64,000 nucleotides of DNA from an uncultured Oscillospiraceae bacterium (GTDB lineage: Bacteria; Bacillota; Clostridia; Oscillospirales; Ruminococcaceae), in the NCBI GenBank assembly GCA_934446455.1, contig CAKSEE010000002.1, positions 62,001 through 126,000 on the forward strand, written 5' to 3'. Shown piece by piece: positions 8,351 through 16,208 of this stretch. The stretch's first letter is position 1; the number at the start of each line of letters is the position of its first letter. The translations under genes and the position numbers were made by a program. The notes under the pieces are model-generated. The model had not been told where the DNA came from, searched no databases, and was given only the letters and a program-made list of their open reading frames with translations.

Positions 8351-8527
8351 AATTCGTAATTCGTAATTCGTAATGCGTAATTCGTAATTGTTGGTCTGTA
8401 TAAATTAAGCGGTTTGCTCATTGCGGTTTGCAATCTGTGTTAATTCCAATAAAGCGCCATGTCTGCATAAAAGCGTGGCGCGATTATATTTTCATAATTA
8501 AGCATTACGCATTACGAATTACGAATT
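8351..8527. repeat. Inverted AATTACG-type repeat cluster (MITE-like)
   Basis: AATTCGTAATTCGTAAT-type units run from 8351 to 8389, and the reverse-complement form (GCATTACGCATTACGAAT) runs from 8503 to 8527, about 115 bases apart. The intervening sequence holds a small GCGCCATG/CGTGGCGC hairpin (about 8455-8482). The two arms could fold back on each other. It fills most of the 8246-8580 gap, which holds no gene. Confidence 0.5.
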
Positions 8528-8580
8528 TTTATAACTACGATTCTCTTTTTCAGAACTCCGCAAAAATCCTCCGCAGGGGG

Positions 8581-8609
8581 TTGACAAACGGGTTAGTTTG
8601 TGCTATCAT
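8581..8609 (+). promoter_or_regulatory. Promoter of the TetR gene at 8648
   Basis: TTGACA (8581-8586) and TATCAT (8604-8609), spacer 17. The -10 abuts the operator at 8608. Confidence 0.8.
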
Positions 8610-8633
8610 AACAGTGTTATATAACAGTGTTAT
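8608..8633 (+). promoter_or_regulatory. Tandem palindromic operator
   Basis: The perfect palindrome ATAACAGTGTTAT occurs twice with no gap (8608-8620 and 8621-8633). The first copy overlaps the -10 and the second covers the transcription start and leader. This is the expected layout for autorepression by the TetR protein encoded at 8648. Confidence 0.75.
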
Positions 8634-8647
8634 ACAGGGGGAACGAT

Positions 8648-9298
8648 ATGGCTGACGACAGGAATACATACGAGAGGATAATGTCCTCGGCAGCTGAGGA
8701 GTTCCTTGAAAAGGGCTTTCAGAAAGCCTCTCTCAGGAATATTGTAAAGCGCGCGGGCGTTACGACGGGTGCGTTTTACGGGTACTTTGACAGCAAGGAG
8801 GCGCTGTTCGGCGCGCTTGCAGCGCCCACGGACAGGTTTATGGCAGAGTACCGCGGCGTGCAGGAGAGCTTCGCGCAGCAGCCGCCCGAGGTGCAGCGCG
8901 ACAATCTGGGTGTTACGTCAAGCACGTGGATGACAGGCATGATAGACTACCTTTACGAGAACAAAACGGCGTTCAGGCTGGTGCTCATGCGCTCTGAGGG
9001 TACGCGCTACGCTTCATTTATGGAGGACGTCGTGCGCATCGAGGTGGAAGCCACGCACAGGTTTTACGATGTGCTGCGCTCACTCGGCACGGACGTTCCC
9101 TACATCGACCCCGATTTGGAGCACGTTATCGTAAGCGGAATGTTCGCCTCGTATTTCGAGCTTATAATCCATGACCTCCCGCAGGAAAAGAGCCGCGATT
9201 ATGTAAGGCAGATGTACCTGTTTCAGGCGGCGGGCTGGTCGCGCCTTATGGGCGTTGCGGACGTTGCGGGAGCGGACCGCCTTTTTCCGGGCAGATAA
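8648..9298 (+). CDS. TetR/AcrR-family regulator, likely repressor of the adjacent ABC exporter
   Basis: 216 residues from ATG 8648, behind AGGGGGAA. The TetR domain is at residues 5-55: IMSSAAEEFLEKGFQKASLRNI, then VTTGAFYGYFDSKEALF. The helical C-terminal half would bind a ligand. The gene lies directly upstream of, and codirectional with, the two ABC exporter genes (9391, 11166), a common arrangement for a TetR regulator controlling multidrug or lipid export. Its own promoter carries the double palindrome at 8608-8633. No copy of that palindrome is seen before the exporter, so coupling would be through read-through or self-control. Confidence 0.9.
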   Translation: MADDRNTYERIMSSAAEEFLEKGFQKASLRNIVKRAGVTTGAFYGYFDSKEALFGALAAPTDRFMAEYRGVQESFAQQPPEVQRDNLGVTSSTWMTGMIDYLYENKTAFRLVLMRSEGTRYASFMEDVVRIEVEATHRFYDVLRSLGTDVPYIDPDLEHVIVSGMFASYFELIIHDLPQEKSRDYVRQMYLFQAAGWSRLMGVADVAGADRLFPGR

Positions 9299-9309
9299 CA
9301 GGCATTTAC

Positions 9310-9373
9310 GGCAGCGCCGCAGTCACCGGAGGGCGCTGCCTTGTAATAAGCAAGTGAGTTAGCCAAAGCTAAC
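9310..9373 (+). promoter_or_regulatory. Two hairpins between tetR and the exporter
   Basis: GGCAGCGCC (9310-9318) pairs with GGCGCTGCC (9332-9340), with no real T tract. GTTAGC/GCTAAC (9358-9363, 9368-9373) form a second small inverted repeat just before the ribosome binding site AAGGAGGAG of the TTG-start exporter gene. Partial termination or translational control is possible. Confidence 0.35.
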
Positions 9374-9390
9374 AAAAGGAGGAGAACGAC

Positions 9391-11169
9391 TTGAAGAAGA
9401 AATCGGACCTTTCGGTGCTGATGGGGTATGCGGGCGCGCATAAGGCGTTCACATACCTGTCGTGGGTGCTTGCGGGGATAAGCGCGCTTATTGCGCTTGT
9501 GCCGTTCCGGTACCTGTGGCGCATAATCAGGGAGGTGCTTGAGGTAAGCCCCGACTTTGCGCGCGCGGAGCATATCGGTGCGTGGGGCTGGGCTGCTATG
9601 GGCACGTCCGCTCTTGCGTTTATCGTGTATATTATGGCGCTGCTTTGCTCGCACCTTGCGGCGTTCCGCGTGGCGACAAACCTGCGCATAGCTATGACCC
9701 GCCACATTGCGGGGCTGCCGCTCGGCTTTGCGGAGAGCTTCGGCACGGGGCGGCTGCGCAAGATAATAAACGAGTGCAGCGGCGCTGCGGAAACCTACCT
9801 TGCGCATATGCTGCCCGACACGGTAACGGCGTACATAACGCCGCTTGCGCTGATTGCGCTTATGCTGGTGTTCGACCGGCGGCTGGGGCTGCTGAGCCTT
9901 GTGCCTGCGGTGCTGGCGTTCGTTATCATGATGGCGTTTATGACGGGAAAGTCCCTGCAAAAGAGCATGACCGAGTATCAGAACGCGCTCAACGATATGT
10001 CCGGCGAGGCTGTTGAGTACGTGCGCGGCATTCCCGTTGTAAAGACGTTCGGGCAGACGGTGTACTCGTTCAGGCGCTTTAAGGGCGCTATAGACCGCTA
10101 CGGCGAGTGGACGACGCGCTACACTAATCAGCTGAGGCTGCCCATGATGTTCCTTACAACGGCGGTAAACGCCATTTTCGCAATGCTTATTGCGGCGGGC
10201 ATATGGTTCAGCGCCGACGGCGTTACGAACGAGCTTATTCTTAACCTCATATTCTACATAATCATAACGCCTCTTATCACCGTAACGCTCACAAAGATAA
10301 TGTTCAACAGCGAGAACAAGATGATAGTAAGCGACGCCATCGCGCGCATAGACAGCGTAATGTCCATGAAGCCGCTGCCGCACGGCGCATCGCCCGTAAA
10401 GCCCGCGGATTATTCCGTGGAGCTGCGCAACGTGTCCTACAGCTACGACGGCAGGAAAAAGGCGCTCGACGGCGTTTCGCTCAGAATAGGCTCGGGGCAG
10501 ACCTGCGCGTTTGTGGGACCCTCGGGCGGCGGCAAGACCACGCTTGCGAACATAATCTCGCGCTTCTTCGACGCGGACGGCGGCGAGGTGCTTATCGGCG
10601 GCGTGAACGTGCGCGACTTCCCCAAGGAGCAGCTTATGAACACGGTTTCGTTCGTGTTCCGGAACAGCCGTCTTATAAAAGGCACTATCCTTGAAAACGT
10701 AAGGCTTGCCAAGCCCGACGCCACGGACGGCGAGGTAATGCGCGCGCTCGGGGCGGCGCAGTGCGGCGACATCATCGCAAAGCTCCCCGACGGGGTGAAC
10801 ACCGTGATAGGCACGGGCGGCATATACCTTTCGGGCGGCGAGCAGCAGCGCGTTTCGATAGCGCGCGTTATACTAAAGGATTCGCCCGTGGTGATACTTG
10901 ACGAGGCGACGGCGTTTGCAGACCCCGACAACGAGGTAAGGGTGCAGCGCGCGTTCGGCGAGCTGCTTAAGGGGCGCACCGTTATAATGATAGCGCACAG
11001 GCTCTCAACGGTGATAAACGCGGACAGGATATTCGTGCTTGCCGACGGCAGAATCGCCGAATCGGGCAGCGGCGCGGAGCTTTCCGGGAGCGGCGGCATA
11101 TTCGCAAAAATGTGGAGCGACTACAGAAAGTCTGTCGAGTGGAAGCTTGAAAAGGAGGCTGCGGAATGA
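9391..11169 (+). CDS. ABC exporter subunit 1 (membrane domain fused to ATPase)
   Basis: 592 residues, a type-IV half-transporter. Residues 1-320 hold six membrane helices; the ATPase follows with Walker A GPSGGGKT (376-383), signature LSGGE (480-484) and Walker B VILDE (501-505). The start is TTG 9391, set by AAGGAGGAG. The Q-loop residue is Arg424 (VFRNSRL) where Gln is normal, and the D-loop reads FADPD, so this half may form a degenerate site in the heterodimer with the next gene, which keeps Gln. The stop overlaps the next start by four bases (ATGA). The substrate is unknown; the family includes drug, lipid and siderophore-linked exporters. Confidence 0.93.
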   Translation: MKKKSDLSVLMGYAGAHKAFTYLSWVLAGISALIALVPFRYLWRIIREVLEVSPDFARAEHIGAWGWAAMGTSALAFIVYIMALLCSHLAAFRVATNLRIAMTRHIAGLPLGFAESFGTGRLRKIINECSGAAETYLAHMLPDTVTAYITPLALIALMLVFDRRLGLLSLVPAVLAFVIMMAFMTGKSLQKSMTEYQNALNDMSGEAVEYVRGIPVVKTFGQTVYSFRRFKGAIDRYGEWTTRYTNQLRLPMMFLTTAVNAIFAMLIAAGIWFSADGVTNELILNLIFYIIITPLITVTLTKIMFNSENKMIVSDAIARIDSVMSMKPLPHGASPVKPADYSVELRNVSYSYDGRKKALDGVSLRIGSGQTCAFVGPSGGGKTTLANIISRFFDADGGEVLIGGVNVRDFPKEQLMNTVSFVFRNSRLIKGTILENVRLAKPDATDGEVMRALGAAQCGDIIAKLPDGVNTVIGTGGIYLSGGEQQRVSIARVILKDSPVVILDEATAFADPDNEVRVQRAFGELLKGRTVIMIAHRLSTVINADRIFVLADGRIAESGSGAELSGSGGIFAKMWSDYRKSVEWKLEKEAAE

Positions 11170-12896
11170 TAAAGTATCTCGAGCGCCGCTTCGCCCTGAG
11201 CGAACAGGGTGCAAAGGACCTTATAAAGGGCGTTATCGCGTGCGTTTTGCAGAATATCACGTTCATGCTGCCCGTAACGCTTCTCTATTTCATGATAGGC
11301 GACCTTTTGAACGGCGGCATTGCGGGGAGCAGGGTGTGGTTCTACATAATCGGCACGGCGGTTTGCCTGCTGCTGATATTCTTCGCTACGCATTTCCGGT
11401 ACAACTCAACGTTCCTTGCAACCTACGTTGAAACGGGCGTGCGCAGGATAACCATAGCGGAAAAGCTGCGCAGGATACCGCTTTCGTTCTTCGGCAAGAA
11501 GGATCTCGCGGACCTTACAAGCACGATAATGAGCGACTGCGCGCTGCTTGAAACGGCGTTCTCGCACTTTGTGCCGCCGCTTGCGGGCGCGATAATCTCT
11601 ACAACGCTCATTTCCGTGAGCCTTTTCGCGTTCAGCCGGAAAATGGCGCTTGCGGCGCTCTGGGTGCTGCCCGTGGCGTTTGCGATAGTGGGCTCTACCA
11701 ACAGGGTGCAGCACGCGATGCACAAAAAGTCCATGGCGGCGAAAATGGCGTGCGCGGACGGCATACAGGAGTGCCTTGAAACCATGCGCGACCTCAAGGC
11801 GAACAACGCCGAGGACGCCTACCTTGACGGGCTTGAGCGCAAGATACGCGCGGTAGAAAAGCGTTCTGTCATCTCAGAGCTTTCAACGGCGGCGTTTGTA
11901 AGCTCGTCGGGCGTTATACTCAAGCTCGGCATTGCCTCTGTCGCAATAGTGGGCGGCGCGCTGCTCGTTTCGCAGGAAATAGACGTCCTCGCGTTCTTTA
12001 TGTTCATAATCGTGGCTTCTAGGCTCTACGACCCGCTTCAGGCGGCGCTCAACAACCTTGCGGCGGTGATATCCACAAAGGCTGCGGTAGACCGCATGAA
12101 CGAGATACTCGACACGCCCGTGCAGGAGGGCGTGCAGCAGCTTACAAACAGCGGCTGCGACATAGTGTTCGACCACGTGGGCTTTGCCTATAAAGAGGGC
12201 GAGAGTGTGCTGGAGGACGTGTCGTTCACGGCAAGGCAGGGCGAGGTCACCGCGCTTGTGGGACCCTCGGGCGGCGGCAAGACCACCGTTTCGCGGCTTG
12301 CGGCGCGCTTCTGGGACTGCACCGGGGGCAGGATAACCGTTGGCGGCATGGACGTTGACGCCACCGACCCAGAGGCGCTGCTGGGGCTGTATTCAATCGT
12401 GTTTCAGGACGTAACGCTCTTTAACAACACAATAATGGAGAACATTCGCCTTGGCAGAAAGGACGCCACGGACGAGGAGGTGCTCGCGGCGGCGCGGCTC
12501 GCAAACTGCGGCGAGTTCGCCGAGAAGCTGCCTAACGGATACAACACCGAGATAGGCGAGAACGGCTGCGAGCTTTCCGGCGGCGAGCGCCAGCGCATTT
12601 CCATCGCGAGGGCGTTCCTCAAAAACGCGCCCGTTATCCTCATGGACGAGGCAACGGCGTCCCTTGACGTTGAGAACGAAACGCTCATTCAGACGGCGCT
12701 CTCCCGCCTTATAAAGGACAAAACCGTGCTTATAATCGCCCACAGAATGCGCACCGTAGCGGGCGCAGACCACGTTGTGGTGCTTGAAAACGGCAGGGCG
12801 GCGGAGCAGGGAACTCCCGCGCAGCTGCTTAAGAACGGCGGCACATTCGCGAGAATGTGCGCGCTGCAGAACGAAAGCGCCGAGTGGGGTATATAA
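11166..12896 (+). CDS. ABC exporter subunit 2 (membrane domain fused to ATPase)
   Basis: 576 residues with the same layout: membrane helices in residues 1-310, then ATPase with Walker A GPSGGGKTT, an intact Q-loop (SIVFQDVTLF), signature LSGGERQR, Walker B VILMDEATASLD and switch His (IIAHRM). It is translationally coupled to the first subunit by an ATGA overlap and is expected to form a heterodimer with it. A strong terminator follows at 12914. It is controlled, probably, by the TetR gene at 8648. Confidence 0.93.
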   Translation: MIKYLERRFALSEQGAKDLIKGVIACVLQNITFMLPVTLLYFMIGDLLNGGIAGSRVWFYIIGTAVCLLLIFFATHFRYNSTFLATYVETGVRRITIAEKLRRIPLSFFGKKDLADLTSTIMSDCALLETAFSHFVPPLAGAIISTTLISVSLFAFSRKMALAALWVLPVAFAIVGSTNRVQHAMHKKSMAAKMACADGIQECLETMRDLKANNAEDAYLDGLERKIRAVEKRSVISELSTAAFVSSSGVILKLGIASVAIVGGALLVSQEIDVLAFFMFIIVASRLYDPLQAALNNLAAVISTKAAVDRMNEILDTPVQEGVQQLTNSGCDIVFDHVGFAYKEGESVLEDVSFTARQGEVTALVGPSGGGKTTVSRLAARFWDCTGGRITVGGMDVDATDPEALLGLYSIVFQDVTLFNNTIMENIRLGRKDATDEEVLAAARLANCGEFAEKLPNGYNTEIGENGCELSGGERQRISIARAFLKNAPVILMDEATASLDVENETLIQTALSRLIKDKTVLIIAHRMRTVAGADHVVVLENGRAAEQGTPAQLLKNGGTFARMCALQNESAEWGI

Positions 12897-12913
12897 ACAG
12901 GCGCGATACGAAT

Positions 12914-12950
12914 CGCCGCCCGTCTTTCTTCCGACGGGCGGCGCTATTTT
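12914..12950 (+). terminator. Rho-independent terminator of the exporter operon
   Basis: CGCCGCCCGTC and GACGGGCGGCG form an 11-bp stem, followed by CTATTTT. Confidence 0.75.
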
Positions 12951-12953
12951 GGC

Positions 12954-12982
12954 TTGACATTCGTGGAGGACAGTATTATAAT
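12954..12982 (+). promoter_or_regulatory. Promoter of the PP2C-kinase operon
   Basis: Consensus TTGACA (12954-12959) and TATAAT (12977-12982), spacer 17. The leader to 13109 is about 115 bases long. Confidence 0.85.
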
Positions 12983-13108
12983 ATAACTCAGAACAGCAGG
13001 AATCACGCACGGAAAACGCAGATTACGGGAGGCGCGCCCGCAGCGCTATAATTGAATTGAGCGGCGCGGACCCTGCAAAGCCGCGCTGTAAGGCAAGGAG
13101 GCGGCGGA

Positions 13109-13885
13109 ATGCACTACAGGATATCGTATTGCTGCGTGAGCCATGTCGGCCGTGTGCGCAAAAGGAATCAGGACAACTATATCTGCGACGGCGAGTACAT
13201 GGAATGCGGCTGCGCGGAAAGCTCGCTGAGCGGAGCGGCGTTTTCGGACGACGCTCCCGTTTTCGGCGTGTTTGACGGCCTTGGCGGCGAGGAGCACGGC
13301 GACGTCGCGGCTTACATCGCGGCAAAGAGCGCCGCGGCTCTCACAATCGGAAGCGACCCTGCGCAGGACCTTGCGGACTATTGTCAGGGCGTTAATATAA
13401 GGATATGCGAATACGCGCGGGAGAACGCCCTGCGCTCTGCGGGAACCACCGCGGCAATGCTTGCGTTCACGCACGATGGAATAATGCTGTGCAACATAGG
13501 CGACAGCAAGGTGTTCCGCCTTGGCGCGAGCGGGCTGGAGCAGATATCGCAGGATCACCTGTGCGCGGCGGTATACGGCGCAAAACCGCCGCTGCTTCAG
13601 AATCTCGGCATTCCCCCCGAGGAAATGCCGATAGAGCCGTATTTCGCGCGGGGCCGCTACACAAACGGCGACGTTTACCTCATCTGTTCGGACGGGCTTA
13701 CGGACATGGTGAGCGCGGCGGAAATAGAAAGCGTGCTGAAATGGCGCGGCGTTGTGCGTGCGGCGGGTAAGCTGCTTGACATGGCGCTTGAACGCGGCGG
13801 CACGGATAATGTGTCTATAGTGGTATGCGCGGTTGAATCGGACTTTTTCATGCGCAGGATAGCCCGAAGCATACCGGGGAGGTGA
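13109..13885 (+). CDS. PP2C-type Ser/Thr protein phosphatase
   Basis: 258 residues; dephosphorylates Ser/Thr proteins using two metal ions and should oppose the kinase encoded next. Family motifs in order: RVRKRNQDNY (15-24, metal Asp22), VFDGLGG (54-60, metal Asp56), GTTAA, NIGDSKVFRL, ICSDGLTDM and GGTDNVSIVV (final metal Asp). No membrane segment is present, so it is cytoplasmic. An AAGGAGGCGG site lies before ATG 13109. The stop is six bases before the kinase GTG start, so the two are translationally linked, as in prpC-prkC pairs. It is somewhat longer than the 240-residue norm because of an insert at about residues 30-48. Confidence 0.95.
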   Translation: MHYRISYCCVSHVGRVRKRNQDNYICDGEYMECGCAESSLSGAAFSDDAPVFGVFDGLGGEEHGDVAAYIAAKSAAALTIGSDPAQDLADYCQGVNIRICEYARENALRSAGTTAAMLAFTHDGIMLCNIGDSKVFRLGASGLEQISQDHLCAAVYGAKPPLLQNLGIPPEEMPIEPYFARGRYTNGDVYLICSDGLTDMVSAAEIESVLKWRGVVRAAGKLLDMALERGGTDNVSIVVCAVESDFFMRRIARSIPGR

Positions 13886-13891
13886 TTGGCG

Positions 13892-16189
13892 GTGCACGAG
13901 CTGACGGACGACGAGGTTGTAAGGAAGGTATGGCCCGACTGGGAGCTTACCGAGAGAATAGGCGGCGGTGCAAACGGCGTTGTATACAAGGCTGTGCGCA
14001 GGGAATACGGCGTCGAGGTGTACTCTGCGATAAAGATAATCACGATACCCGTGAACGCCTCGGAGGCGGACTCCGTCCGTTCGAGCGGCATGAGCATGGA
14101 CGCCGCGCGGACATACTTCCGCGGCACGGTGAGCCGCTGCATAGGCGAGATAAAGATAATGGAGTCGCTCAAGGGCGCGCCCAACATCGTAAGCATAGAG
14201 GACTTCAAGGCGATAGAGGACCCCGACGTGCTGCGCTGGTACATACTTATCCGCATGGAGCTGCTGACTCCCATGCACGTTTACACCTGCGACAGGAAGC
14301 TCTCCGAAAAAGACGTGCTGCGGCTTGGCATTGAGATGTGCACAGCGCTCGAGGCGTGCATGAAAAAGGATACGATACACCGCGACGTCAAGCCCGAGAA
14401 CATTCTTGTAAGCGATTACGGCAACTTCAAGCTCGGGGATTTCGGCATTGCGCGGGAAATAGACGGGCTTGCCGTTACGCTTTCGCTGAGAAGCGGCACG
14501 CCGCTGTTCATGGCGCCCGAGGTGTTTGCTTACAGCTATTACGACCAGCGTGCGGATATATACTCGCTGGGACTTGTGCTGTATTATTACATGAACAGGT
14601 ACAAGGCGCCCTTTATCAGCATTGACAAGCAGATAGTGACTCCGCGCGACCGCGACGAGGCTGTAAAGCGCAGAAACGCGCGCGAACCTGTTCCCGCGCC
14701 CATTGACGCTTCGCCCGCTTTTGCGGAGGTTATTCTTCGGGCGTGCGAGTACGACCCCGACAGGCGCTTCCGGAATGCCGTTGAGATGAAGCGCGCTCTC
14801 ATGCGGGTGCGCGACGAGGGCGCAGAGTGGGAGGAGTATGACGAACCTCTCCGTTCAGCGGTGCAGCCGCCCCCCGCGACTCAGCCGCCCGCGCCGATAC
14901 GGGTGTCCCTTAAGAAGCCCGATGATTCGGGCGCGGCGCAAAAGCCAACGTCTGTATTTACGGAACAGCCCACAGCGCAGCCCGCGGTCAGACCCGCTGC
15001 GGCAAGAACTGCTCACGCGCAGAACGCAGCGGCTTCCACGGTAAACACAAAGACAGGACAGGCGGTAAACACCTTTGGCGATGATAAGTCGTACAAAAGG
15101 GCAAGGCGGACGCTCGGGATATTCATTGCGATAGTGCTGCTGTGCGCGGCGGCTATCGTTGTATACACCATTATCAGCGTAAACGGCAGGAATGATTCCG
15201 CAACGAGCAGCAGCCCGGATACGGCGGCTGCCTCGGTTTCGGACGGGGTTCCTGCGGACGGCTCCCCCGAAACCGACGCGGCTGCGGACGATTCGGACGG
15301 GGAAACTGCAAAGGAGCAGGTGCTCCGCAGGGCGGAGGCGCTTGCGGATAAGGGCGAGTACGCCGTTGCAAAGGCGCTTATCGAGGACGCGCAGCGGGAG
15401 GCGCCCGACGACCCCGACTACGCCGAGGCATGGGTGCGGTATTCCGCGCTTGTCGGAGCTGAGAGCGTTCCCGGGCAGACTGCGCCGGTCACACAGACAA
15501 CCGAGCCGACCGCTCAGACCGGCACGACTGTCCGTACAACGGCAGCCACGCCGGGGACGACCGCGCCCGTGCCTGCCGTGCTGCGCAGCATAAGCGTGCG
15601 CACGCCTCCCGACAAGACCGAGTATTACGCGGGCGAAACGCTCGACACGGACGGGCTTACGCTTACCGCGCAATACAGCGACGGAACGCAGAAAACGATA
15701 AGCAGCGGCTACAGCTGCGAAGAAATCCGGAATACGCAGGGCGCGCAGACGCTGCGGGTGGAATACGGCGGGCAGACGGCGTACTTTGTCGTTTATATCA
15801 CGCCCGTTGAGCCAAGGGAGATTGAATGGTACGGCGTGAGCGCAGACTCTACCTACGACAGCGCGGGGGAGCTTACGGGCTTTCTGCTTCAGTGTATGTT
15901 CAGGTGTGATTCCCACTCCGAAAGCGGGTACAGCGCCTACGACAGCATAGGGCTTGAAAAGGGGCATTCCGTTTTCTATGTGGACGCCTTCGACTATATG
16001 TATTTCTCCTTTTGGCTGCCGGACGACCCGTCGCTTGAGGGCTGGCACACAGTAACGCTCTGTCACGACGGCGTTGAGGATTCGGTAGACTATTATCTTG
16101 AATACACGGGCGATTATTCCGATATTATCGGCACGTCTCAGTCATGCGCAGGGCTTGGGTGGGAAGTTACCGAATGGTATGCGGCTTAA
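13892..16189 (+). CDS. Transmembrane Ser/Thr protein kinase with Ig-like extracellular domain
   Basis: 765 residues from GTG 13892, chosen because GGGGAGG lies nine bases upstream; TTG 13886 would be too close. Kinase domain 17-305: GGGANG loop, Lys48, HRDVKPEN (catalytic Asp165), DFG 183-185, GTPLFMAPE. A Pro/Ala-rich juxtamembrane region follows, then one membrane helix at 408-430. Outside are a Ser/Asp/Thr linker, a short helical TPR-like segment (about 455-505), a Thr-rich linker and a bacterial Ig-like domain near 555-640 (VRTPPDKTEYYAGETLDTDGL, type BIG_3), then a beta-rich end. PASTA repeats are absent, so this is not PrkC itself; the Ig-like part probably senses an envelope ligand. 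Confidence 0.93.
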   Translation: MHELTDDEVVRKVWPDWELTERIGGGANGVVYKAVRREYGVEVYSAIKIITIPVNASEADSVRSSGMSMDAARTYFRGTVSRCIGEIKIMESLKGAPNIVSIEDFKAIEDPDVLRWYILIRMELLTPMHVYTCDRKLSEKDVLRLGIEMCTALEACMKKDTIHRDVKPENILVSDYGNFKLGDFGIAREIDGLAVTLSLRSGTPLFMAPEVFAYSYYDQRADIYSLGLVLYYYMNRYKAPFISIDKQIVTPRDRDEAVKRRNAREPVPAPIDASPAFAEVILRACEYDPDRRFRNAVEMKRALMRVRDEGAEWEEYDEPLRSAVQPPPATQPPAPIRVSLKKPDDSGAAQKPTSVFTEQPTAQPAVRPAAARTAHAQNAAASTVNTKTGQAVNTFGDDKSYKRARRTLGIFIAIVLLCAAAIVVYTIISVNGRNDSATSSSPDTAAASVSDGVPADGSPETDAAADDSDGETAKEQVLRRAEALADKGEYAVAKALIEDAQREAPDDPDYAEAWVRYSALVGAESVPGQTAPVTQTTEPTAQTGTTVRTTAATPGTTAPVPAVLRSISVRTPPDKTEYYAGETLDTDGLTLTAQYSDGTQKTISSGYSCEEIRNTQGAQTLRVEYGGQTAYFVVYITPVEPREIEWYGVSADSTYDSAGELTGFLLQCMFRCDSHSESGYSAYDSIGLEKGHSVFYVDAFDYMYFSFWLPDDPSLEGWHTVTLCHDGVEDSVDYYLEYTGDYSDIIGTSQSCAGLGWEVTEWYAA

Positions 16190-16208
16190 TGCGGAAAGGA
16201 GCGCCGCT

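Noticed and set aside
7322..8359. Long open frame on the plus strand opposite the GH32 gene
   Set aside because: It mirrors the GH32 gene in reverse; the GH32 frame has all catalytic motifs and a strong family match.
9223..10383. 386-residue open frame opposite the first exporter gene
   Set aside because: Antisense shadow; low-complexity, His/Arg-rich composition and no family resemblance.
13046..14380. 444-residue open frame opposite the PP2C and kinase genes
   Set aside because: A shadow of two genes with clear motifs, common in GC-rich host sequence.
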